The notes below the pieces were generated by a model that saw only the letters and a list, made by a program, of their open reading frames with translations, had not been told where the DNA came from and did no database searches. DNA of 64,000 nt from Leucothrix mucor DSM 2157 (lineage in GTDB: Bacteria > Pseudomonadota > Gammaproteobacteria > Thiotrichales > Thiotrichaceae), in NCBI RefSeq assembly GCF_000419525.1, contig NZ_ATTE01000001.1, positions 5,004,001 to 5,068,000 of the forward strand, given 5' to 3'. The position numbers and the translations under genes are program-made. Shown piece by piece: positions 41,092 to 50,338 of the stretch (within the stretch, counting starts at the first letter, position 1; each line of letters opens with the position of its first letter).

Positions 41092-42049
41092 GCTTCCTGC
41101 AGAGACTTGGGCTCACTTGAAAATACAGTTTAAACTGCCGTGAAAAAGCAGCCAATGAACTGAACCCGCTGCGTACCGCAATCGCCTGCATTGGCAACCT
41201 TGTATCCAATACTAAGCGCCTGGCTGACTGTAAGCGTAGCCGCAAATAATATTTGCCAGGTGATGTCTGCAAATTCTGCTTAAACAAATACTCCAACATG
41301 CGTACTGAGAGCCTTAATTGCTCAGCGATCTCACTCACGCTAAGTGGCTCATCAATGTGTTGTTCCATCAGGCGAATGGCTTTGGCAATGCGTGGTTCGG
41401 TGCGCTCCAATGCGCCCAGCGAGACAATTGGTTGTGCATCATTTCCGGTGTGAATACCGTCGTAAATAAAGGCACTGGCTACTTCCAAGCCTAAGTGATG
41501 GCCATAGCGCGAACGAATTAAGTGCAACATAAAATCAAAGCTGGGTGATGCGCCGCCAGTGGTAAACACATTGCTATCGATCACAAAGCGGTCGGGGCGC
41601 ACATTCACCTGCGGAAAGCGCAGTGCAAAATCTTCCAGATCCTCCCAGTGCGTGGTGGCTTTTTTATCCGTGAGCTTTCCGGCGCGAGCCATGATCCAAC
41701 TGCCAGCTTCAATCCCGCCAATCACTTTGAACTGGCGCATATAGCCGCGAAGCTTGATTAGAGTGGCATTATCGACGTGCTTATCTTGATTAAAACCGCC
41801 AATCACAATGAGTACATCGCCCGAGCTATTGGCATTTAAGACGCCATCGGAATGAATGGGTAAACCACAACTGAGGGTTGCCGCTTCTCCGTTTAGGGTG
41901 AGTAACTCCCAACTAAATAACTTGCGACGCGATAAGCGATTGGCCGCGCGCATCACATCCAGCACGCAAGCTAGCGACATCATGGAAGACTCGGGGATCA
42001 CTAAAAAAGTGACTCGCAAGGTCTCATTGCTGGGAGCAAAAATATTCAT
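41087..42049 (-). CDS. GlxA/CdhR-type transcriptional regulator (DJ-1/PfpI + AraC HTH)
   Basis: 320 residues. N-terminal DJ-1/PfpI-like ligand domain (TFLVIPESSMMSLACVLDVMRAANRL...VIGGIEAGSWIMARAG, to about 180) and a C-terminal AraC-type double helix-turn-helix (MEQHIDEPLSVSEIAEQLRLSVRMLEYLFKQ, SGFSSLAAFSRQFKLYFQVSPS). Proteins of this design regulate carnitine and glycine-betaine catabolism (CdhR, GbdR). It is divergent from the carnitine operon with 97 bases between start codons, so it is its likely activator. Confidence 0.92.
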   Translation of the reverse strand: MNIFAPSNETLRVTFLVIPESSMMSLACVLDVMRAANRLSRRKLFSWELLTLNGEAATLSCGLPIHSDGVLNANSSGDVLIVIGGFNQDKHVDNATLIKLRGYMRQFKVIGGIEAGSWIMARAGKLTDKKATTHWEDLEDFALRFPQVNVRPDRFVIDSNVFTTGGASPSFDFMLHLIRSRYGHHLGLEVASAFIYDGIHTGNDAQPIVSLGALERTEPRIAKAIRLMEQHIDEPLSVSEIAEQLRLSVRMLEYLFKQNLQTSPGKYYLRLRLQSARRLVLDTRLPMQAIAVRSGFSSLAAFSRQFKLYFQVSPSLCRKQ

Positions 42050-42146
42050 TTCGTATTTTGGTAAATATGTTGCGTAAAGTGTAAATCATAGCGCATTCCT
42101 CCATGCCATGATTTATCCAGTTCACACTTAACCACGAGATGTCGCC

Positions 42147-43052
42147 ATGAGCTTACAACCCAATAGAAATGTATTTATCACCTGCGCAGTCACCGGAGCG
42201 GGGGCGACCACTGAGCGCTCAAATAAAGTGCCGGTTACGCCTCGCCAAATTGCCGATAGCTGTATTGAAGCGGCTCAGGCTGGTGCGGCGGTCGTGCATA
42301 TTCATGTACGTGACCCTGAAACCGGTGCGCCAGCGCGTGATCCGGCCTTGTATACCGAAGTGGTGGATTACATTCGCGAATCGGGTGTGGATATGGTGAT
42401 TAATCTAACCGCTGGCATGGGCGGCGATTTAACGCTGGGTAGCACTGAAAACCCACTGCCACCGTCGATTGAAGGCACCGACATGATTGGCGCAACGGAG
42501 CGCTTGGTTCATGTAAAACAAATCCTGCCAGAAATTTGTACGCTGGATTGCGGCACCATGAACTTTGGTGAAGGCGATTACATTATGACTAATAGCCCGG
42601 CGATGTTGAAAGACATGGCAGGGCAGATCAAAGCCATGGGTGTACGCCCTGAAATTGAAGCCTTTGATACTGGTCATGTATTGCTGGCGAAATGGTTGCA
42701 GGATCAAGGCTTAATCGAGTCACCGACCATGATTCAGCTATGTATGGGTATTCCTTGGGGCGCGCCGGATGATTTCTCCACCTTTATGGCGATGGTAAAT
42801 GCGGTGCCAGATGACTGGACGTTCTCTGCCTTCTCAATTGGGCGTAATCAACTGCCGTATGTGGCAATGGCGCTCAATGCCGGCGGTAATATCCGTGTCG
42901 GTCTGGAAGATAATATCTGGCTGGATAAAGGCGTATTGGCCAGCAATGCGGACTTGGTCTCTCGTGCCGTCACGATTGCAGAAGCCATGGGCTCTAAGAT
43001 TATGACACCCGCTGAAGTGCGTGAAAAAATGCAATTAGTAAAACGCTGGTAG
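42147..43052 (+). CDS. Beta-keto acid cleavage enzyme (DUF849/BKACE), probable 3-dehydrocarnitine cleavage enzyme
   Basis: 301 residues. BKACE family markers: VFITCAVTGAGATTERSNKVPVTP, AGAAVVHIHVRDPETGAP (Zn ligands His, His), CTLDCGTMNFGE, IEAFDTGHVLLAKWL, GGNIRVGLEDNIWL. Family enzymes transfer an acetyl group from acetyl-CoA onto a beta-keto acid. Its place before L-carnitine dehydrogenase indicates the reaction 3-dehydrocarnitine + acetyl-CoA to betainyl-CoA + acetoacetate. Confidence 0.9.
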   Translation: MSLQPNRNVFITCAVTGAGATTERSNKVPVTPRQIADSCIEAAQAGAAVVHIHVRDPETGAPARDPALYTEVVDYIRESGVDMVINLTAGMGGDLTLGSTENPLPPSIEGTDMIGATERLVHVKQILPEICTLDCGTMNFGEGDYIMTNSPAMLKDMAGQIKAMGVRPEIEAFDTGHVLLAKWLQDQGLIESPTMIQLCMGIPWGAPDDFSTFMAMVNAVPDDWTFSAFSIGRNQLPYVAMALNAGGNIRVGLEDNIWLDKGVLASNADLVSRAVTIAEAMGSKIMTPAEVREKMQLVKRW

Positions 43053-43061
43053 GAGGCTGAC

Positions 43062-44549
43062 ATGATTAGAATTAAACAAGCAGCCATTGTCGGTGGCGGT
43101 GTGATTGGGGCGGGCTGGGTGGCGCGGTTAATCGAAAATGGCATTGATGTAAATGTCTATGATCCTGCGCCGGATGCTCGTCAAAAAGTAGAGGCAGTGC
43201 TGGAGAACAGCCGCCACGCCTATCGCAAATTGACTATGGCACCCCGAGCCAAAGAGGGTGCCATTCAGTATTGTGACAGCCTTGAGCAAGCCGTGGCCTC
43301 GGCGCAATTGATTGTCGAATCCGTGCCTGAACGACTGGACATTAAACAAAGCGTGTATGCACAGATTGAAGAGTTTGCCGCAAATGATGCGCTCATTACC
43401 TCATCCACCTCCGGCATCATGCCGACTGATTTACAAGAGAAGATGAAGCACCCGGAGCGCTTGCTGGTCGTGCACCCATTTAACCCCGTTTACTTGCTTC
43501 CGTTAGTGGAGTTGGTGGGTGGAAAAGACACGTCTAAAGCGATAATCGCAGAGGCTAAAACGTTTTATACCAGCCTTGGGATGCATCCTTTGGTGGTCAA
43601 AAAAGAAATTGAAGCTTTTATCGCCGATCGTTTCTTAGAAGCGGTATGGCGGGAAGCCTTGTGGCTGGTGAAGGATGGTGTCGCGACGACTGAAGATATC
43701 GATGATGCGATTCGCTATGGCTTTGGTTTGCGTTGGGCACAGATGGGCTTATTTGAAACTTACCGAATTGCCGGCGGGGAAGCGGGCATGCGTCACTTCA
43801 TGGAGCAATTTGGGCCCTGCCTGACTTGGCCGTGGACTAAGTTGATGGACGTGCCTGAGTTTAATGATGAATTGGTAGACCTGATTGCTGGTCAGTCCGA
43901 TGAGCAATCTGGTCACTACAGCATCCGTGAGCTGGAGCGTCATCGCGATGATAATCTGATTGCCATTTTACAAGCGCTAAAAGTCAATGACTGGGGCGCG
44001 GGTAAAATTCTCGGCAGTTACGAAAAAATGCGTTACGACCTGACGAGCGCCGATGAAGCCGAAGCGATCGTCGATTACAGCCAGCCGGTTCGCACGCTGG
44101 ATTTGTTGGTGCCGCCAGATTGGACTGACTATAACAACCACATGAATGAGAGCCGCTATCTGGAGTGTTTTTCACAAGCAACCGATGGCTTTTTGCGAAT
44201 GATTGGGGTGGATGCCGATTACGTGGCCGCCGGTAATTCCTACTTTACCGTGGAAACCCATATTCGCCATTTGGATGAAGTGGCCGCGTTGCAGCCGGTG
44301 TATGCCACCACCCAAGTGATTATGGGCAAAGGCAAAAAACTCCACCTGTTTAATCGCTTATTCCATCAAGACGGACGTTTGCTGGCAACTGGCGAGCACT
44401 TATTGCTGCATGTGAATTTAGGTACTCGCAGCTCTTCAGAACCTGAAAGTGCAATCGCCGATAATTTGGTCGCAATCGTTGCCTTGCATTCCAAGTTAGA
44501 CAAACCAGAAGGTGCTGGAAACAGCATTAAACAACCGGAGGCACTATGA
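43062..44549 (+). CDS. lcdH: L-carnitine dehydrogenase fused to a hot-dog thioesterase
   Basis: 495 residues. Residues 1-315 are a 3-hydroxyacyl-CoA-dehydrogenase-like NAD enzyme (AIVGGGVIGAGWVARLIENG, VESVPERLDIKQ, STSGIMPTDLQ, VHPFNPVYLLPLVELVGG) of the L-carnitine dehydrogenase group. Residues about 345-470 form a 4HBT hot-dog domain (LVPPDWTDYNNHMNESRYLECFSQATDGFLR). The fusion makes one chain that oxidises carnitine and, probably, hydrolyses betainyl-CoA to betaine after the BKACE step. Nine bases after the BKACE gene; stop overlaps the next start by 4 bases. Confidence 0.92.
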   Translation: MIRIKQAAIVGGGVIGAGWVARLIENGIDVNVYDPAPDARQKVEAVLENSRHAYRKLTMAPRAKEGAIQYCDSLEQAVASAQLIVESVPERLDIKQSVYAQIEEFAANDALITSSTSGIMPTDLQEKMKHPERLLVVHPFNPVYLLPLVELVGGKDTSKAIIAEAKTFYTSLGMHPLVVKKEIEAFIADRFLEAVWREALWLVKDGVATTEDIDDAIRYGFGLRWAQMGLFETYRIAGGEAGMRHFMEQFGPCLTWPWTKLMDVPEFNDELVDLIAGQSDEQSGHYSIRELERHRDDNLIAILQALKVNDWGAGKILGSYEKMRYDLTSADEAEAIVDYSQPVRTLDLLVPPDWTDYNNHMNESRYLECFSQATDGFLRMIGVDADYVAAGNSYFTVETHIRHLDEVAALQPVYATTQVIMGKGKKLHLFNRLFHQDGRLLATGEHLLLHVNLGTRSSSEPESAIADNLVAIVALHSKLDKPEGAGNSIKQPEAL

Positions 44550-45706
44550 ACTTTGGACTCACTTCCGAACAAGACATGATCGTCGATACTGTTCGCGACT
44601 TTGTTGAAAAAGAAATTTATCCGCATGAAAACGAAGTGGAGCGTACGGGAATAGTGCCTAAAGAAATAGGCATGGAAATCCGTGATAAGTGTTTGGATGC
44701 CGGATTCTTTGCAGCAAACTTGCCGGAGTCGGTGGGTGGTGGCGGCTTAAATCATCTGGATTTCACTTTGCTGGAGCGCGAGTTAGGTCGTGGCTCTATG
44801 GCGCTGGGAGTGTTCTTTGGTCGGCCTTCTGGCATTTTGCTGGGCTGTAATGAGGAACAGCGTGAGCGTTATTTGTTGCCAGCGGTTAAAGGCGAAAAGT
44901 TTGATGCGCTGGCAATGACTGAGCCTGATGCGGGCTCCGATGTACGCGGTATGAAGTGCATGGCCAAACGCGATGGTGGTGATTGGCTAGTGAATGGCAC
45001 CAAACACTTTATTAGTCATGCCAATATTGCCGACTTCATCATCGTATTTATTGCGACAGGTGAGGAGGAAACTCCGCGTGGGCCTAAAAAGCTGATCACT
45101 TGTTTTCTGGTTGATCGCGGTACGCTGGGTTTTGAAATCCTGCCGGGTTATAACTCGGTCAGTCATCGTGGCTATCAAAACTGCATTCTTAAGTTTGAAG
45201 ACTGTCGCTTATCCGATGCCCAAGTCTTGGGCGAAGTGCATCACGGTTTCGATTTGGCCAATCAATGGCTGTATGGCACGCGCTTAACCGTCGCCTCCAA
45301 CTGCGTAGGTCGGGCACGTCGCGTGTTTGAAGAAACCTTGCCCTATGCCGCTGAGCGCAAGCAATTTGGTCAGCAGATCGGGCGTTTTCAGGGCGTGTCA
45401 TTCAAGTTGGCTGACATGATTACTGAGATTGATGCAGCTGATTGGCTCACGCTTTCGGCGGCTTGGCGACTGGATCAGGAGCTACCGGCTAATCGGGAAA
45501 TTGCCAGCGCCAAAGTGTACGCCTCGGAGATGCTGGCCAAAGTCACCGATGAAGCACTGCAGATATTCGGCGGAATGGGCTTGATGAGCGATCTGCCAAT
45601 CGAACGCTTCTGGCGCGATGCGCGGGTTGAGCGGATTTGGGATGGCACCTCGGAGATTCAGCGGCACATTATCTCTCGTGAGTTGCTGCGCCCACTAGGC
45701 TGCTAA
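44546..45706 (+). CDS. Acyl-CoA dehydrogenase, candidate gamma-butyrobetainyl-CoA dehydrogenase/crotonobetainyl-CoA reductase
   Basis: 386 residues, full-length flavoprotein. ALAMTEPDAGSDVRG (FAD contact), NGTKHFISHANIAD, ALQIFGGMGLMSDLPIERFWRD, and GTSEIQRHIISREL with the catalytic Glu are intact. In this operon, beside a CaiD-like hydratase, it is the natural counterpart of CaiA, but running as a dehydrogenase in an aerobe. It is translationally coupled to the carnitine dehydrogenase gene. Confidence 0.9.
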   Translation: MNFGLTSEQDMIVDTVRDFVEKEIYPHENEVERTGIVPKEIGMEIRDKCLDAGFFAANLPESVGGGGLNHLDFTLLERELGRGSMALGVFFGRPSGILLGCNEEQRERYLLPAVKGEKFDALAMTEPDAGSDVRGMKCMAKRDGGDWLVNGTKHFISHANIADFIIVFIATGEEETPRGPKKLITCFLVDRGTLGFEILPGYNSVSHRGYQNCILKFEDCRLSDAQVLGEVHHGFDLANQWLYGTRLTVASNCVGRARRVFEETLPYAAERKQFGQQIGRFQGVSFKLADMITEIDAADWLTLSAAWRLDQELPANREIASAKVYASEMLAKVTDEALQIFGGMGLMSDLPIERFWRDARVERIWDGTSEIQRHIISRELLRPLGC

Positions 45707-45795
45707 CACCGCTCGTGCGTGGCTGCTAAGGGATTGATTATTCTGTTTTTTAAGCCCTGGCAGACCATCTTTCACTCCGTTCGAAGGAGCGTTGT

Positions 45796-48000
45796 ATGAA
45801 ATCCGATTTAAGTCGCTTATTGCGGCCGCGTACGATTGCGGTCGTTGGTGGGGCATTTGCGGCAATGGTAATTCGCCAATGTCGCTTAATGAATTTTGAC
45901 GGTGAAATCTGGCCGGTACATCCAACTAAAGACGCAATCGAAGGCGTGCCAGCATTCCGCAGTATTGATGAATTACCGGCTGCACCCGATGCCACCTTTA
46001 TTGGTGTAAACCGGCATTTAACTTTAGAGATTGTTGCAGCGCTAGCCAAGCGTGGCGCGGGTGGCGCAGTGTGTTATGCCTCTGGTTTTCTGGAAGCGGA
46101 TAGCGAAGGCGCTTCATTGCAAGCGGAGTTAGTGAAAGTAGCCGGTGAAATGCCGATACTTGGCCCCAATTGCTATGGTTTTATTAACTATGTGGATGGC
46201 GCGTTACTGTGGCCAGACCAGCATGGTGGCCGACGTTTAGCGCCGGATGAGCAGGGCGTTGCCATTATCACGCAGTCGTCCAATATTGCTATTAACCTGA
46301 GTATGCAACGTCGCGGTTTACCCATTGCCTTTATGCTAACGGCGGGCAATCAGGCAATGGTGGGTTTATCCGATATGGCATTAGCGGTATTGGATAATCC
46401 GCGAGTGACTTGTTTAGGTATGCACATCGAAGGCTTTGATTCGCTGGCGGGTATGGAAGCGGTAGCCCGAAAAGCCCGCCAATTAAACAAGCCGGTGGTA
46501 ATTTTAAAGGTTGGTAAAAGTGAACAGGCGCAGCAAGCGACGCTCAGCCATACCGCATCCTTAGCGGGCGCTCATGCGGCTTCGCAAGCTTTTATCGAGC
46601 GTTTGGGTTTTGGTCGGGTTGAGACCTTACCCGCGTTTTTGGAAACCTTGAAGTTACTGCATGTGCATGGCGCATTGCTCGGTTATCGCTTGGGATCAAT
46701 GAGCTGCTCTGGCGGTGAGGCGAGCTTGGTGGCCGATGCGGCGCAGGGTAAGAAAATTCACTTTCCTGTGCTGAGTGCCGCTGAGAAATCCGTACTGAAT
46801 GAGGCGCTAGGGCCAATGGTGACGGTGAATAACCCTCTGGATTACCATACTTATGTTTGGGGTGATGTTGCCAAAATGACTCGGGTTTATGCGGGAATGT
46901 TGGCGGTTGATACCGATCTTACCTTGCTGATCATGGATTTGCCCCGTGCCGATCGCTGTACAGCTGAAGGTTGGGAGCCTGCGTTTTTGGCTTTTGAAGC
47001 AGCGGTGGCTGAGACGGTGGCGAAGAAAGTCTGTGCGGTGCTGACGGTTAGTTTGCCGGAAAATATTCCCGAGGCGATTATCCAGCGATTTATGGAGCAG
47101 GGTATTGCGGTGATTGGTGGGATTGAAGAGACGTTAATTGCCGCTGAGGTTGCTGCGAATATTGGCCAAGCTTGGAAGAGGCCTGAAGCCATGCCGGTGA
47201 TGAGTTCAGTAAAGAAAGCCGATCAACTGGCTGCTTGTAATCATAATGATCCATCGGGAGAGTTGTGCAGGAGGAGTCCAGGCGAGTCTCTTAATGAGAC
47301 ATCAGCTGAGCTATGCATTGCCCACACAAACAAACCTCTACCCAAATTATCAAAGCCTGTATCAGTAACACTTGATGAAGCAACCGCCAAAGCCGTCTTT
47401 AAAGCCAATGGCATCGCGGTCCCGCAAGGTCAAACGGTTCACTCATTAAACGAAGCCACTGCCGCCGCCGAGGCCATCGGCTATCCAATCGCCCTAAAAG
47501 CCCTCGGCATAGCCCATAAAACCGAAGCCAACGCAGTACGCCTAAACCTGCAAAACTCGCAGCAGCTCAGCGAAGCATTTGCAGACTTACAGCATTTAAG
47601 TGAGGATCTGTATCTGGAAGCCATGGTACAGCGCCCCGTAGCGGAGTTAATTGTTGGCTTAAGCCGAGATCCGTTATTTGGCTTAGTGATGACGATTGGT
47701 GCGGGTGGCATCCTCGTTGAGTTACTGCAGGATAACGTCACTCTATTATTACCCAGCAGTCGCGAGGTCATTGATGAGGCGCTGGGTAGCCTAAAAGCCG
47801 CCGCTTTATTACGCGGCTATCGTGGCAAACCGGTAGCCGATATGGCCGCGGCGGTGGATGCCATTATCAATATTCAACAATACGCGCTGAGCCATGCGGA
47901 TCAGTTGCAAGAGTTAGATATTAATCCCTTAATGGTCTGTGAAGCAGGGGCTGGCGCGTATGCCGCCGATGCGCTGATCGTTATCAATTCGGATTCATAA
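45796..48000 (+). CDS. ADP-forming acyl-CoA synthetase family protein, probable betaine-type CoA ligase
   Basis: 734 residues: CoA-binding Rossmann domain (1-130; IAVVGGAFAAMVIRQC, NRHLTLEIVAALAKRGAGGAVCYASGF, GPNCYG), succinyl-CoA-synthetase-like domains (SGGEASLVAD, NNPLDYHTYVWGD), a flexible linker (about 470-515), and an ATP-grasp domain (from about 520). It would activate gamma-butyrobetaine or crotonobetaine to its CoA ester, doing the job of CaiC with a different family. The linker region differs in codon habit from the rest. Start supported by GAAGGAG. Confidence 0.85.
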   Translation: MKSDLSRLLRPRTIAVVGGAFAAMVIRQCRLMNFDGEIWPVHPTKDAIEGVPAFRSIDELPAAPDATFIGVNRHLTLEIVAALAKRGAGGAVCYASGFLEADSEGASLQAELVKVAGEMPILGPNCYGFINYVDGALLWPDQHGGRRLAPDEQGVAIITQSSNIAINLSMQRRGLPIAFMLTAGNQAMVGLSDMALAVLDNPRVTCLGMHIEGFDSLAGMEAVARKARQLNKPVVILKVGKSEQAQQATLSHTASLAGAHAASQAFIERLGFGRVETLPAFLETLKLLHVHGALLGYRLGSMSCSGGEASLVADAAQGKKIHFPVLSAAEKSVLNEALGPMVTVNNPLDYHTYVWGDVAKMTRVYAGMLAVDTDLTLLIMDLPRADRCTAEGWEPAFLAFEAAVAETVAKKVCAVLTVSLPENIPEAIIQRFMEQGIAVIGGIEETLIAAEVAANIGQAWKRPEAMPVMSSVKKADQLAACNHNDPSGELCRRSPGESLNETSAELCIAHTNKPLPKLSKPVSVTLDEATAKAVFKANGIAVPQGQTVHSLNEATAAAEAIGYPIALKALGIAHKTEANAVRLNLQNSQQLSEAFADLQHLSEDLYLEAMVQRPVAELIVGLSRDPLFGLVMTIGAGGILVELLQDNVTLLLPSSREVIDEALGSLKAAALLRGYRGKPVADMAAAVDAIINIQQYALSHADQLQELDINPLMVCEAGAGAYAADALIVINSDS

Positions 48001-48015
48001 ATTCAGGAGAAAGGT

Positions 48016-48801
48016 ATGTCTGAGGTAGTAACAAGCCGCCGTGAGGGTGGTATTTTGGAAGTCACGCTGGATCGCCCCAAAGCCAATGCGCTTGATCTGG
48101 CAACCAGCCGCTTATTGGGTGAAGTGTTTCGCGATTTTCGGGATGATCCTGAGTTGCGGGTCGCTATTATTCGCACGGCTGGCGATAAGTTTTTCTGCGC
48201 AGGCTGGGATTTAAAAGCCGCAGCCGGTGGTGATGAGGTTGATGGCAATTATGGCGTTGGAGGCTTTGGTGGCTTGCAGGAGTTACGCGATCTTAATAAA
48301 CCGGTGATTGCCGCCGTTAATGGCATGGCAGTGGGGGGCGGCTTTGAATTGGCCTTATCTGCCGATATGATTTTAGCGACTGAACATAGCAGTTTTGCAT
48401 TACCTGAAATTCGCGCAGGAACTCTGGCCGATGCGGCGACCGTAAAACTCCCTAAGCGCATGCCCTATCACGTTGCGATGGATTTACTCTTCACCGGCCG
48501 TTGGATGGATATTCAGGAAGCCCATCGCTGGGGCTTGGTAAATGAAATCTTAGCCGATGAAGCTGCATTGATGGATCGAGTCTGGGAGCTGGCGCGTCTG
48601 TTGGCTGCTGGCCCACCGCTGGTATTTGCGGCAATCAAAGAAGTGGCGCGCGCCTCCGAAGCGATGGCTTTTCAGGATGCCATGAACAAGATTACAAAAC
48701 GTCAATTTGCAACGGTTGATGTGCTCTACGACAGCGAGGATAATCTTGAGGGCGCAAAAGCCTTCGCTGAGAAGCGAGAGCCAGAGTGGAAAGGCCGTTA
48801 A
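48016..48801 (+). CDS. caiD: Crotonobetainyl-CoA hydratase (carnitinyl-CoA dehydratase), CaiD-like
   Basis: 261 residues, closely following Escherichia coli CaiD along its length: GGILEVTLDRPKANALDLATS, FRDDPELRVAIIRTAGDKFFCAGWDLKAAA, NKPVIAAVNGMAVGGGFELALSADMI and the C-terminal AFAEKREPEWKGR. One catalytic glutamate of CaiD-type hydratases may be altered: the segment after FALPEIRAG reads TLADAATVKLPKRMP where many family members have an acidic or glycine pattern (PDSGGVLRLP in CaiD). Crotonase fold; hydrates crotonobetainyl-CoA to carnitinyl-CoA. 15 bases after the CoA-ligase gene. Confidence 0.9.
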   Translation: MSEVVTSRREGGILEVTLDRPKANALDLATSRLLGEVFRDFRDDPELRVAIIRTAGDKFFCAGWDLKAAAGGDEVDGNYGVGGFGGLQELRDLNKPVIAAVNGMAVGGGFELALSADMILATEHSSFALPEIRAGTLADAATVKLPKRMPYHVAMDLLFTGRWMDIQEAHRWGLVNEILADEAALMDRVWELARLLAAGPPLVFAAIKEVARASEAMAFQDAMNKITKRQFATVDVLYDSEDNLEGAKAFAEKREPEWKGR

Positions 48802-48877
48802 TGACTCGCTGAGCCAATACCATAAGTAATGGAAATGCGAATCAATAACTGTTCTACTAGCGTTTCAATATTTCCCC

Positions 48878-48905
48878 GGCCTGCCATTGCGCAGGCCTCT
48901 TTTAT
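48878..48905 (+). terminator. Rho-independent terminator after caiD
   Basis: GGCCTGC (48878-48884) pairs with GCAGGCC (48891-48897), followed by TCTTTTA. It closes the carnitine operon just before the MFS transporter gene. Confidence 0.8.
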
Positions 48906-48917
48906 GGTAAGACTATT

Positions 48918-50333
48918 TTGACTCCTCAAGCTACTCGTGAATATTATCGGGATGATGCGACGGCACGCTTTAGCGCTCTCATCGTTGTGTGTATCGGCTC
49001 CTTTTTGACGCCTTTATCCTTATCCGCTGCGCTGGTTGCGATCCCTGCCATTGCCGCTGACCTGCATGCTGATGCGGTGTATGTGAGTTGGATTCCTGCA
49101 GTATTTTTGATTAGTAATTTAGTGACTTTATTGCCCGCGGGGCGCGCTGCCGATATCTATGGTCGCAAGAAAATCTACCTGATTGGTAACGTGGTTTTCT
49201 TAATTGGCAGTGTGTGTGCCGGTTTATCCAATAGCATTGAAACCTTGCTGGTATTTCGGGTAGTGCAGGGCGTGGGCGCAGCCATGTTCTTTGGCTCCGG
49301 CATGGCCATTATCAGTAGTGTGTATCAGGATGGCGGGCGAGGTGCGGCGCTTGGCTGGGTGGTCGCCTCGGTGTACTTAGGCTTGAGCGGCGGGCCGGTG
49401 ATTGGTGGCTATATTACGGATCACTTTGGCTGGCATTATGTCTTCTTTATGCTGATCCCGTTTGTGCTGCTGGGTATGATTTTGATCGTACTTAAGCTAA
49501 AAGGCGAATGGCTTAGCCACGAGCCGCAAAAGTTGGATTGGACTGGCGCGGGTTTGTTTTCGCTGTGGATTGTGAGTCTGTTTATTGGTCTGACGAATCT
49601 GCCAACGATGACGTCATGGATTGCCCTTCCCATCTCTGCTGTGCTGCTTTATCTATTTGTGACTCACTGCAATCGTATCCCGCAGCCACTGATTAAGCTC
49701 AAAGTGGTCTGGAGCAATAAGAATATTTCCTACGCCATTATCGCCTCGATTTTTATGTATTCCAGTAGTTATGGATTGCAGTTTTTGATGGGTTTATACC
49801 TGCAATACAATCGCGGATTATCGCCCACTGAGGCGGGTAAAATGCTGTTAGTACAAGCGCTGATGATGGCGATACTGGCCCCAATTAGTGGGCGCTTATC
49901 CGACCGTTATCCACCCAATAGCATTGCAGCAGTGGGTTGCTTATTGGTGGCTTCCAGCTTTGTGGTGGTGCTGCAGTTGGATAATGAGTCATCGATGAAT
50001 TTGGTGCTACTGGCGCTTGGCCTGTTGGGGCTTGGTTTCGGTATGTTCTCCACTCCGAATAATAATGGCGCGCTGAGTAATGTGCCGGAAGCCAGCTTAG
50101 GCATTGCCTCGGCGATTATGAATCTGTCACGGATGATTGGTCAGTTACTGGGTACCGCATTGGTCACGCTGCTCATGTCGTTGTATATTGGCAATAACAA
50201 TATTGATGCTGCGCATTATGACGCCCTGTTATCGGTGTTGATGTGGGTGACGATGGTATCACTGTGTTGTGCCTTGGCAGCGGCTTATGCGTCGTTTGCT
50301 ATGTCGAGGTTTAAAGCGAAAGCGGCGGCTTAA
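48918..50333 (+). CDS. MFS transporter, DHA2-like (14-helix type)
   Basis: 471 residues. MFS signature AGRAADIYGRKKIYLIG in the loop between helices 2 and 3, VVQGVGAAMFFGSGMAIIS in helix 4, and SGGPVIGGYITDHFGWHYVFFMLIPF (motif C). The second half has LMAILAPISGRLSDRYPP. No ATG is available near the N-terminus; TTG 48918 gives MTPQATREYY. It may export toxic compounds, or move a carnitine-related solute; substrate unknown. Six bases before the racemase-family gene. Confidence 0.88.
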   Translation: MTPQATREYYRDDATARFSALIVVCIGSFLTPLSLSAALVAIPAIAADLHADAVYVSWIPAVFLISNLVTLLPAGRAADIYGRKKIYLIGNVVFLIGSVCAGLSNSIETLLVFRVVQGVGAAMFFGSGMAIISSVYQDGGRGAALGWVVASVYLGLSGGPVIGGYITDHFGWHYVFFMLIPFVLLGMILIVLKLKGEWLSHEPQKLDWTGAGLFSLWIVSLFIGLTNLPTMTSWIALPISAVLLYLFVTHCNRIPQPLIKLKVVWSNKNISYAIIASIFMYSSSYGLQFLMGLYLQYNRGLSPTEAGKMLLVQALMMAILAPISGRLSDRYPPNSIAAVGCLLVASSFVVVLQLDNESSMNLVLLALGLLGLGFGMFSTPNNNGALSNVPEASLGIASAIMNLSRMIGQLLGTALVTLLMSLYIGNNNIDAAHYDALLSVLMWVTMVSLCCALAAAYASFAMSRFKAKAAA

Positions 50334-50338
50334 TTATT

